Assembly: GCA_016873835.1 (NCBI GenBank)
Contig: VGVY01000008.1
Location: 1 to 44,591, forward strand
Direction: 5' to 3'
Length of the DNA stretch: 44,591 nt
Source of the DNA: Ignavibacteria bacterium
GTDB lineage: Bacteria; Bacteroidota; Ignavibacteria; Ignavibacteriales; Melioribacteraceae
Shown: in pieces, positions 16,768 through 24,190 of the stretch
How the letters are laid out: each line of letters begins with the position of its first letter
Numbering within the stretch: the first letter of the stretch is position 1
Program-made: the position numbers and the translations under genes
Notes under the pieces: model-generated
The model's database searches: none
What the model was told of the DNA's origin: nothing
What the model saw: the letters and a program-made list of their open reading frames with translations, nothing else

Positions 16768-18594
16768 ATGCGTTCAAAACTATGGATTGCACTTCTTTTT
16801 TTCTCAGTTCAATTTATTGTTGCTCAAAAATTAACCGTAACTAAAATTGAACCGCCTAATTGGTGGACTGGAATGAAATGGAACAAAATTCAGTTAATGA
16901 TTTATGGTGAAAATTTAAGCAACATTTCAGCCCAGTTTAATGATAAGAAAATATCTATTAACAAAATTCATAAGATTGATAATCCATCTTATGCTTTTAT
17001 TGATATTACCATTCCAATAAACTTAGAGAGCGGTAATTATACTTTAACATTATCCAAAGGAAAAGAAAAGATTGTTATTGATTATGCAATTTTGAAACGT
17101 GAAAAAGGAATTAGACATCAAGGCTTTTCTTCTGATGATGTTTTGTACCTGGTAATGCCTGATCGATTCGCAAATGGAGATATTACAAATGATAAAATCC
17201 ATGATTACTACGATTGGATGGATACCATAAAATATCAAGGTCGTGCTGGCGGAGATATCCAAGGAATGATAGACAAACTTGATTATATGAAAGATCTTGG
17301 AATAACTACAGTTTGGCCAACTCCATTAGTTGAGAACAATACTTTCCGTTCATACCATGGATATTCTGCTACAGATTTTTATAAAATTGATCCTCGTCTT
17401 GGAACAAATCAACTCTATAAAAGTTTTGTTGAAGAAGCACACAAACGCGGTATTAAAATTATTCTAGATCATGTAGCAAATCATTTCAGCGATAATCATC
17501 CATGGATGAAAAACCTACCCATGAAAAGCTGGATTAACGGAACAAAAGAAAATCACTTGAATGCAAATCACCACAAAATGATCTTTACTGATGTTCATTC
17601 TGATAGTTCAACAATTAAACATGTTGAACAAGGATGGTTTGTAAATGACATGGTCGATATTAATCAAGAAAATCCATTTGTGCAGAATTACATTATCCAA
17701 AATACAATTTGGTGGGTTGAGTATTCAGGACTGGATGGCATAAGAGAAGATACTCATCCATACAACAATCAAAAATTTATTTCACGATGGGCAAAAACCA
17801 TTCTTGAAGAATTCCCTTCTCTAAATATTGTTGGAGAAGTTTGGACCGGAGAAAGTGACTTATTAGCGGCATTCCAAAAAAATACTTTTCTAAAGAAAAA
17901 TTTTAATACATACCTCCCTTCTGTAACGGATTTTGCACTAAGGGATGTATTAGTTGGGCTTGTTTCCAATCAGAACAATCTGTATAAAATATTCAATGTA
18001 ATTTCCAAAGATTATTTATTTACGGATCCTAACCAGCTTCTAACATTCATCGATAATCATGATGTAGGCAGAGTAATGTTTTATGCAAACAAAAATATGG
18101 ATAAAACAAAATTAGCATATACAATTTTACTTACAACGCGCGGTATTCCTTGCTTGTTTTACGGTTCTGAAATTGGTTTGGTTGGAACGCCAGATCATGG
18201 ACAGTTGAGAATTCCGTTTCCCGGCGGTTTTCCCGAACATGAAAGAAATGCATTTGCGTCCAATTTGCGAACTGAATATGAAAATGAGATTTTTACTTTC
18301 TTGCAGAAATTAATCTCAATCAGAAAAAATTATGAGGCTTTATCTGAAGGAAAATTAATTCACTTCCCTCCGGTTAACGATGTATACTACTATTTTAGAA
18401 TTTACAAAGATCAAAAAATCTTTATTGTTATAAATAATAGAGATGAGCAAGTAGTTGATTTCAGCATGATTAAACATTTAATAGGTGAGAAAAGAGAATT
18501 GTTAAACCTTGTTTCAAATGAAAAAGTTATAATTGCTGATAATTATAGAATGGTAGTGCCAAATATGAAAGCAGAAATATTTCTAATTAAATAA
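16768..18594 (+). CDS. GH13 cyclomaltodextrinase/neopullulanase-like enzyme (SusA-like)
   Basis: This 608-residue exported alpha-amylase-family enzyme has a signal peptide of about 20 residues. An N-terminal Ig-like domain (about 21-112, beginning EPPNWWTGMKWN, as in cyclomaltodextrinase N-domains) is followed by the GH13 barrel and a small C-terminal beta domain. All four conserved GH13 regions are seen: ILDHVANHF (232-240), GIREDTH with nucleophile Asp328, VGEVW with acid/base Glu357, and FIDNHD with Asp432. It should hydrolyse maltodextrins, pullulan or cyclodextrins in the periplasm. No SusC/SusD pair is nearby. A TGGAG ribosome-binding site precedes the ATG, and the DUF5686 gene lies 18 bp upstream, so co-transcription is likely. 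Confidence 0.93.
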   Translation: MRSKLWIALLFFSVQFIVAQKLTVTKIEPPNWWTGMKWNKIQLMIYGENLSNISAQFNDKKISINKIHKIDNPSYAFIDITIPINLESGNYTLTLSKGKEKIVIDYAILKREKGIRHQGFSSDDVLYLVMPDRFANGDITNDKIHDYYDWMDTIKYQGRAGGDIQGMIDKLDYMKDLGITTVWPTPLVENNTFRSYHGYSATDFYKIDPRLGTNQLYKSFVEEAHKRGIKIILDHVANHFSDNHPWMKNLPMKSWINGTKENHLNANHHKMIFTDVHSDSSTIKHVEQGWFVNDMVDINQENPFVQNYIIQNTIWWVEYSGLDGIREDTHPYNNQKFISRWAKTILEEFPSLNIVGEVWTGESDLLAAFQKNTFLKKNFNTYLPSVTDFALRDVLVGLVSNQNNLYKIFNVISKDYLFTDPNQLLTFIDNHDVGRVMFYANKNMDKTKLAYTILLTTRGIPCLFYGSEIGLVGTPDHGQLRIPFPGGFPEHERNAFASNLRTEYENEIFTFLQKLISIRKNYEALSEGKLIHFPPVNDVYYYFRIYKDQKIFIVINNRDEQVVDFSMIKHLIGEKRELLNLVSNEKVIIADNYRMVVPNMKAEIFLIK

Positions 18595-18643
18595 TCTATA
18601 AACATAGAAATAATGCATTCCGCCAACATTGTTTGTCTTTGTC

Positions 18644-18697
18644 AAGGAACGGTCCTTAACAACTATATTCGTTAGGAACAGTCTGCGACCGTTCCTA
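18644..18697. repeat. Solitary divergent REP-like hairpin element
   Basis: A small palindrome AAGGA-ACGG-TCCTT (18644-18657) is followed by the hairpin TAGGAAC-A-GTC-TGC-GAC-C-GTTCCTA (18673-18697). The second matches the hairpin GGAATGGTC-TGT-GACCATTCC of the 71-bp repeats at 22491-23458 in layout and most bases. It lies in the gap between the convergent GH13 and DUF1684 genes, where REP elements usually sit, and could also serve as a terminator. Confidence 0.6.
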
Positions 18698-18717
18698 AAT
18701 AAATAAAAATTAGTGAA

Positions 18718-19623
18718 TTAATGCGCTCCTCCTTCGAAATTTTTCTCTCCGGCAGTCACTTCCAGCTTAAGGTGGTTTTGTTTTGGCGGCAATGGACACG
18801 TTGCATATTTTGTGAATGCACAAGGCGGATTATACGCTTTATTAAAATCAATATAAATTTTGCCGGATGAATCTGGTTTTTCAACAGATAAAAATCTTCC
18901 AGCACCATAAGTATCAACACCGTTTGTCAAATCAGCAAAAATTACAAAGTAAGAATCCCCGGCATCAGTTACACCCAGTTTGAATTCTTTACTGTCTTTA
19001 GTAAATATAATTGCTCCCGGCGACAATTCTTTTTCTATTGTTCCAAGAATGTTCGGAATTTGAATCTCTTTGGGCGGATTGTATTTTTCAAATTGAGCTT
19101 CGATCTTCCAATCTTCATTTATAGGAAATGTTTCAATTCCAGAAAAAGATTTTACTAACTCTGCATTTAGGTCTCGCAAACGAACACCATATTTTTCCCC
19201 GCGTTTTATTATAAACCACCGAAGTGATTTATATTCTAAAATTGTTGGATTACCTTGAAGATCATATTGCATTTCCATTTTTTCAACAACAGAATTTTTT
19301 GCTTTTATATTAACACCTTGGTTTACTGTCAGTATGATTACAGAATCCTTAAGAAAAAATGATCCCATAAATTTTTCGGAATTTTCCGGAAAAATAAAAT
19401 CGTTAGATTTATCAGAACCAAATTTATTTTCACCTTCTTTAAGCCAGTAAAGCCCGATTAAATTAAGCCAGCCATTTTCTTTCTTTAAATTTTCTAATCT
19501 AGTATTATGCCACTTCTTTACTGATGCAATATATTCGGCGCTTCCTTTCTCTTTTAAAGAATCGCTGCAGCTAATTATTAAAAATGAAATGAGTAATAAT
19601 GATAATCTGTAAAAACATTTCAT
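18718..19623 (-). CDS. DUF1684 domain lipoprotein
   Basis: This protein of about 301 residues belongs to the DUF1684 family. The start WHNTRLENLKKENGWLNLIGLYWLKEGENKFGS and the end IDFNKAYNPPCAFTKYATCPLPPKQNHL are strongly conserved family blocks; the latter has the NPPCAF...CPLPP motif. With the ATG at 19623 it begins with a lipoprotein signal peptide whose lipobox is LIISC (Cys19); upstream in-frame starts at 19653 and 19635 would lengthen it unnaturally. The role of the family is unknown. It is divergent from the histidine kinase gene, with a 192-bp region between them that should contain both promoters. Confidence 0.85.
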   Translation of the reverse strand: MKCFYRLSLLLISFLIISCSDSLKEKGSAEYIASVKKWHNTRLENLKKENGWLNLIGLYWLKEGENKFGSDKSNDFIFPENSEKFMGSFFLKDSVIILTVNQGVNIKAKNSVVEKMEMQYDLQGNPTILEYKSLRWFIIKRGEKYGVRLRDLNAELVKSFSGIETFPINEDWKIEAQFEKYNPPKEIQIPNILGTIEKELSPGAIIFTKDSKEFKLGVTDAGDSYFVIFADLTNGVDTYGAGRFLSVEKPDSSGKIYIDFNKAYNPPCAFTKYATCPLPPKQNHLKLEVTAGEKNFEGGAH

Positions 19624-19815
19624 GACTAAGCCCATAATTATTAACACTGTCAAAATTAAACGTCCTAAATTTCAAATCAAAAATTGCGTTAAAAATGGAA
19701 GATTTTCGTATCATTAAAAAAAATATTTTTTTAATCGATAAAAATTACTTTTTAGAGGTTATTTTCCTATATTCATAGTAGCTAGGAAACGCCCTCTTCT
19801 TAGTTAAGGTGATAA

Positions 19816-22248
19816 ATGGTTAAAAAAAACAAATCTGAAATAAAGAGTAACACAACTTTGCCAAAAAAAGGAAAAACGGATTCGCAAAGTAAGTTGGATT
19901 CAAATACCCCTAATATTTCAAGCAGTGAAGATTATCAGTTACTAAATATTATCTTCGATAATGTTAAGTTAAACGTTGCATTAATTGATAAACTTGGTCG
20001 GCTAATCAAGGTAAACAATTCACTTTTAAATACATTTAGTTATAGCTTAGAAGAAATTCTGAAATTAAAATACACCGACCTTTCCCACCCCGACGACAAA
20101 GATATAAGTATAAAACTATTTAAAGAAATAATGAGCGGTAAACGCAATAGTTATGAAATTACAAAACGTTATTTAAGCAAAAATGGCGAAGTAATTTGGG
20201 GCCGAGTTAATGTAAGTGCTGTAAAAAACAAAGAAAATAAAATCCAATTTTTCGTTGCTATCGGGCAAAATATAACTGAACAAATCAAAAAAGAAGCTGA
20301 GTATGAGTTTGAAAGAAATCTTTTTAATCAATTACTGGAAAACTCAACCGACACAGTTTATTTCAAAGATAAGAACAGCAGATTTATTAAGGTAAATAAA
20401 TCTTTTTTGCGCAAGCACGGTTTCAAAAGTTTTAATGAAATTATAGGCAAAACTGATTTTGATTTTTTTGGAAAAGAGCACTCACAGCAAGCCTTCGATG
20501 ATGAACAAAAAATTATGAAAACTGGTCAATCTATCATAAATAAAGAAGAGAAAGAAGATCATCACGATGGTAGAGTATCGTTTGTGCTATCATCAAAACA
20601 CCCATTGTATGATGCATATAAAAATATTATTGGAATCTTTGGTATCTCAAAAGATATTACTGATAGAAAATTATTACAGATACGTTACCAATCACTTTAT
20701 GAGAATTCAGTTGACGGTATTTTTATAATGACTGATCTATTCGAGGACTGTAATTCTGCTGTGTGTAATCTCTTTGCTTGTGAAAAAGAAGATATTATTG
20801 GTCGATCTCCGGTAGATTTTTCACCAAAGTATCAGCCAGACGGCAGACTTTCTTCAGAATCAGCAAAAGAAAAACTTGAAGCTGTTTTTAAAGGAATACC
20901 GCAAAGATTCTATTGGAAACATTTACGAAAAGACGGTGTACTGATTGATTGTGAAGTTGCTCTGCAGTCTATTAATCTTAACAATAGAAACCTGGTTCAA
21001 GCAACTGTACGCGATATTACAGACAAAATGCGTGCTGAAAAACTACAAAAGGCAATTTATCAAATTTCTGAAGCAGCAATGGAATCCGAAGATATTGACA
21101 AACTTTATCAAAGTATTCATGAAATTATTGGCGAATTAATGTCCGCAAAGAATTTTTACATTGCACTTTATGATGTAAATAACGATTTGCTCACATTTCC
21201 TTATTTTGTTGATGAATTTGATCCTCCTCAGCCTCCAAAAAAACTTGGACGTGGTTTAACAGAATATGTAATTAAAAAAGGCGAAGCTATTTTAGTTGAT
21301 GCTAAATTAGACTTAGAACTTAGAGAACGCGGTGAAGTAGATTTAATCGGCGAGCCTCAGGCAATTTGGCTCGGTATTCCTCTCAAATTAGCTGAAAAAA
21401 TTATTGGTGTTCTCGTTGTTCAAGATTACAATGATGAGTTTGCATACGGCGAAGAAGAAAAGCAGCTCCTCATATTCGTATCAGAACAAATATCACAAGC
21501 AATTACAAGAAAGAAAAATGCTGAAGCAATTAAAAAATACGCCCAGGAACTTCATCAATCGAATTCTACAAAAGACAAATTCTTCTCTATTATTGCACAC
21601 GACTTAAAAAATCCATTTATCACAATACTTGGCTTTTCAGATTTGCTTCATTCAGATTATAATGAACTTTCAGATGAAGAAAGATTATTCTACATTGAAG
21701 AGATGAGAAAATCTGCAGATATCTCTCATGCACTGCTGCAAAACTTATTGCAATGGTCTCGCTCACAAACCGGAAGAATTGATTTCAATCCTCAGAAACT
21801 ATCATTAGCTAAAATTATTAATGATAATGCTGAACTATTGATGCCAACCGCACAAAACAAAGAAATTAAAATTCACTACAATATTGATCCAAAAATTTAT
21901 GTATTTGCCGATGAAGATATGTCTTACACCGTAGTCAGAAATCTTATCAGCAATGCTATTAAGTTTACTAATAAGGACGGATTGGTAAAAATTTATTCCG
22001 ACGTAAATCATGATTTTGTAACAATAACAGTTGAAGATACTGGAATTGGAATGGATGAATCCGTTCGTCAGAATTTATTCATGCTCGATCAAACACATTC
22101 CACTCCCGGAACAAATAACGAAGCTGGAACTGGATTAGGTTTACTCCTTTGCAAAGAGTTTGTTGAAAAAAACGGCGGGACCATAACTGTTGAAAGTATT
22201 AAAGGCAAAGGCAGTAAATTTATTTTTTCACTACCGGTAGCCATCTAA
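19816..22248 (+). CDS. Soluble PAS-PAS-PAS-GAF sensor histidine kinase
   Basis: This 810-residue protein has no membrane segment, so it senses a cytoplasmic signal. Three PAS domains lie at about 40-155, 163-283 and 287-403; each ends in a GQNITE/SKDITD/VRDITD-type PAC strand. A GAF domain (about 410-567) and a short coiled coil follow. The kinase core has the H-box phospho-acceptor His595 in FFSIIAHDLKNPF, the N-box VVRNLISNAIKF, the G1 box VEDTGIGM and the G2 box GTGLGLLL. There is no receiver domain and no response regulator gene next to it, so it is an orphan kinase. The basic, Ser/Thr/Lys-rich first 38 residues look disordered. The promoter is probably in the region shared with the divergent DUF1684 gene. 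Confidence 0.92.
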   Translation: MVKKNKSEIKSNTTLPKKGKTDSQSKLDSNTPNISSSEDYQLLNIIFDNVKLNVALIDKLGRLIKVNNSLLNTFSYSLEEILKLKYTDLSHPDDKDISIKLFKEIMSGKRNSYEITKRYLSKNGEVIWGRVNVSAVKNKENKIQFFVAIGQNITEQIKKEAEYEFERNLFNQLLENSTDTVYFKDKNSRFIKVNKSFLRKHGFKSFNEIIGKTDFDFFGKEHSQQAFDDEQKIMKTGQSIINKEEKEDHHDGRVSFVLSSKHPLYDAYKNIIGIFGISKDITDRKLLQIRYQSLYENSVDGIFIMTDLFEDCNSAVCNLFACEKEDIIGRSPVDFSPKYQPDGRLSSESAKEKLEAVFKGIPQRFYWKHLRKDGVLIDCEVALQSINLNNRNLVQATVRDITDKMRAEKLQKAIYQISEAAMESEDIDKLYQSIHEIIGELMSAKNFYIALYDVNNDLLTFPYFVDEFDPPQPPKKLGRGLTEYVIKKGEAILVDAKLDLELRERGEVDLIGEPQAIWLGIPLKLAEKIIGVLVVQDYNDEFAYGEEEKQLLIFVSEQISQAITRKKNAEAIKKYAQELHQSNSTKDKFFSIIAHDLKNPFITILGFSDLLHSDYNELSDEERLFYIEEMRKSADISHALLQNLLQWSRSQTGRIDFNPQKLSLAKIINDNAELLMPTAQNKEIKIHYNIDPKIYVFADEDMSYTVVRNLISNAIKFTNKDGLVKIYSDVNHDFVTITVEDTGIGMDESVRQNLFMLDQTHSTPGTNNEAGTGLGLLLCKEFVEKNGGTITVESIKGKGSKFIFSLPVAI

Positions 22249-22490
22249 TTATTAACAATTCATTTTAAAAATATAAAGAGTGTTTTATTAACACAGTGGA
22301 TCTGCTTAAATGCAATCATAGAAGAAATCCCTCTAAAACTGTAATAATTTATTTTGTTATTTCTTCTATGAATTTTTTTCTCGAATAAAATTTTAGAACA
22401 GCATTTTCTGGATGTAACTTCAGTCCCATTTTTTCAAACAATAAAAGGTCTCTTCTTCATTATTATAATAGTATTATTTAAGTTAGATAT
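22249..22490. other. Intergenic stretch between histidine kinase and repeat array
   Basis: I find no convincing gene here. It holds the hairpin at 22316-22381 that probably ends the kinase message, then about 110 bp of plain AT-rich sequence before the 71-bp repeats begin. Confidence 0.6.
22316..22381 (+). terminator. Hairpin after the histidine kinase gene
   Basis: The perfect 13-bp arms TCATAGAAGAAAT (22316-22328) and ATTTCTTCTATGA (22369-22381) are separated by 40 bases and followed by a T-run (A-T7-C). This fits a rho-independent terminator with a long loop. Confidence 0.6.
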
Positions 22491-22790
22491 GAACTGTTCC
22501 CTACAAAATAAATGTTGGGAATGGTCTGTGACCATTCCAAAATAATAGTGGAACAGTTATGAAATGTTCCCTACAATATTAAATGTAGGGAATAGTCTGT
22601 GACCATTCCAAAATAATAGTGGAACAGTTATGAAACGTTCCCCACAATATTAAATGTAGGGAATGGTCTGTGATCATTCCAAAATAATAGTGGAACAGCT
22701 GTAAACTGTTCCCTACAATATTAAATGTAGGGAATGGTCTGTGACCATTCCAAAATAATAGTGGAACAGTTGTAAACTGTTCCCTACATT
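22491..22790. repeat. BIME-like array, 71-bp REP units, left of the RAYT gene
   Basis: Four units repeat at an exact 71-bp period (GGGAATGGTC-type words begin at 22517, 22588, 22659 and 22730). Each unit carries hairpin A, GGAATGGTC-TGT-GACCATTCC; hairpin B, ideally GGAACAGTT-GTA-AACTGTTCC; and a third palindrome CCCTACA-N8-TGTAGGG linking them. Single-base differences separate the copies (for example GAATAGTC at 22590 and GATCATTCC at 22671). No unique spacers occur between units, so this is not CRISPR. The array stops 44 bp before the transposase start. Confidence 0.88.
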
Positions 22791-22833
22791 GTAAATTATT
22801 ATTATATTGAAATATATTTGTGTTGAATATTAA

Positions 22834-23340
22834 TTGAATAATTACTTGCCAAATCGAAAACGCACACGTCGTAAAGATCATGATTACACTTCTTCGGGTT
22901 ATTATTTCATTACAATTTGTATTGCTAATCAAAAATACAAATTTGGCAATATTAAGAATGGAACAATGGTTCTTAATAAATATGGTTTAATTTTAGAAAA
23001 GTGTTGGAATGATTTACCAAACCATTATAACTGCTCACTCGATTTTTTTTCAATCATGCCTGATCATTTTCATGGCATAATACAAATCAACAAATCAGCC
23101 AAACCTGAAAATGTGCCTTATTCTCTTTCTGAAATTGTTCGTGGATTAAAAACATTTTCTTCAAAAAATATTAATGCTGAAATAAGAACTAGTAATAAAT
23201 TCAAATGGCAAAAATCTTTTTATGACAGAGTGATTAGAAACGAAAAAGAATTATATCAAATAAGAAAGTACATTGAACAAAATCCCATAAAGTGGGATTT
23301 GGCAAATCAATTCCCAGAAAATGTAGGGAATGGTCTATGA
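22834..23340 (+). CDS. REP-associated tyrosine transposase (RAYT, Y1_Tnp family)
   Basis: This 168-residue protein is of the IS200-like Y1 transposase superfamily. It has the RAYT-type start RRKDHDYTSSGYYFITICI, the HUH metal motif MPDHFHGII (His78, His80), the WQKSFYDRVIRNEKEL block and the catalytic Tyr146 in KYIEQNP. RAYTs nick and rejoin single-stranded REP hairpins and are thought to have spread REP sequences. A TTG start is used because a stop lies directly upstream in frame and no early ATG exists. The last residues (NVGNGL) and the TGA stop are encoded by the first repeat unit on the right side, so gene and repeat are physically fused. REP arrays flank it on both sides. Confidence 0.93.
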   Translation: MNNYLPNRKRTRRKDHDYTSSGYYFITICIANQKYKFGNIKNGTMVLNKYGLILEKCWNDLPNHYNCSLDFFSIMPDHFHGIIQINKSAKPENVPYSLSEIVRGLKTFSSKNINAEIRTSNKFKWQKSFYDRVIRNEKELYQIRKYIEQNPIKWDLANQFPENVGNGL

Positions 23341-23458
23341 CTATTCCAAAATAATTATGGAACAGTTATAAACTGTTCCCCACAAAATTAAATGTAGGGA
23401 ATGGTCTGTGACCATTCCAAAATAATTATGGAACAGTTATGAAATGTTCCCTACATTA
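23321..23458. repeat. BIME-like array, right of and overlapping the RAYT gene
   Basis: Two more units of the same 71-bp repeat (hairpin A words begin at 23326 and 23397) start inside the last codons of the transposase gene. The spacer inside each unit reads AAAATAATTATGG here instead of AAAATAATAGTGG on the left, so the two arms have diverged slightly as groups. The array ends about 64 bp before the deiodinase-like gene. Confidence 0.88.
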
Positions 23459-23521
23459 TTAAACGTACGCAAATATGTTTTAGTATTTTCATAAATTACA
23501 ATAAACAAAATTGGTTTGGAA

Positions 23522-24190
23522 ATGAAAGAGAAAGAATTCATCCTCTACAAACATCCTTTGCAATTAACTGAAAATGAAATGCTTATGCGTTCATCTGAAT
23601 TCTATGAATTTTTAATTAAAAGAAGAACTATAAGAACTTTTTCAACCAGAAATGTCCCGAAAGAAATAATTGAAAATTGTATTAGAGCTGCCGGCACATC
23701 GCCAAGCGGGGCAAATTTGCAGCCATGGCATTTTGTAGTAATTTCAAATCCAGATGTAAAAAAACAAATCCGTGAAGCTGCTGAAAAAGAAGAACGGGAA
23801 TTTTATCATGGGAAAGCACCAATTGAATGGCTTGATGCAGTAAGACCATTTGGGACTGATGAACACAAGCCATTTCTTGAAACGGCTCCTTATTTGATTG
23901 CAATCTTTGAAAAAAAATATGATGAAACTTCTGATGGAAATATTATCAAACATTATTACACAAAAGAATCTGTTGGAATTGCTTCCGGTATTTTAATAAC
24001 TGCATTACATAATTGCGGATTATCAACTTTAACTCATACACCAAGCCCCATGAAATTTTTAAATTCGATTCTTAATCGCCCACAAAATGAAAAACCATTT
24101 CTCTTATTAGTTATTGGTTATCCGGAAATAAATACAGAAGTGCCAAATATTAAAAGAAAGGAATTAAGTCAGATTTCAATATTTATATAA
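23522..24190 (+). CDS. Iodotyrosine deiodinase-type nitroreductase-fold flavoprotein
   Basis: This 222-residue FMN protein of the nitroreductase superfamily has FMN-phosphate-binding RRTIRTFS (34-41), AAGTSPSGANLQPWHF (56-71) and GYP/KRKEL near the C-terminus. Compared from memory with human IYD, the segment 82-123 aligns without gaps. The three residues that clamp the halotyrosine zwitterion are all present: Glu91, Tyr95 and Lys116 (human Glu157, Tyr161, Lys182). Ordinary nitroreductases lack this lid. It should therefore reductively dehalogenate iodo- or bromotyrosine, as known bacterial homologues do. There is no membrane anchor. I take the ATG at 23522 over an in-frame TTG at 23516. Its upstream region is bordered by the REP array; the natural substrate in this bacterium is unknown. 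Confidence 0.88.
   Translation: MKEKEFILYKHPLQLTENEMLMRSSEFYEFLIKRRTIRTFSTRNVPKEIIENCIRAAGTSPSGANLQPWHFVVISNPDVKKQIREAAEKEEREFYHGKAPIEWLDAVRPFGTDEHKPFLETAPYLIAIFEKKYDETSDGNIIKHYYTKESVGIASGILITALHNCGLSTLTHTPSPMKFLNSILNRPQNEKPFLLLVIGYPEINTEVPNIKRKELSQISIFI

Noticed and set aside
22579-22932. A 117-codon open frame on the minus strand across the repeats
   Set aside because: It is the reverse reading of the 71-bp repeats and of the transposase start; its peptide is itself repetitive and has no family features.
22491-23458. CRISPR array
   Set aside because: Units are tandem without unique spacers, each contains two hairpins, and there are no cas genes; the RAYT gene explains the repeats.
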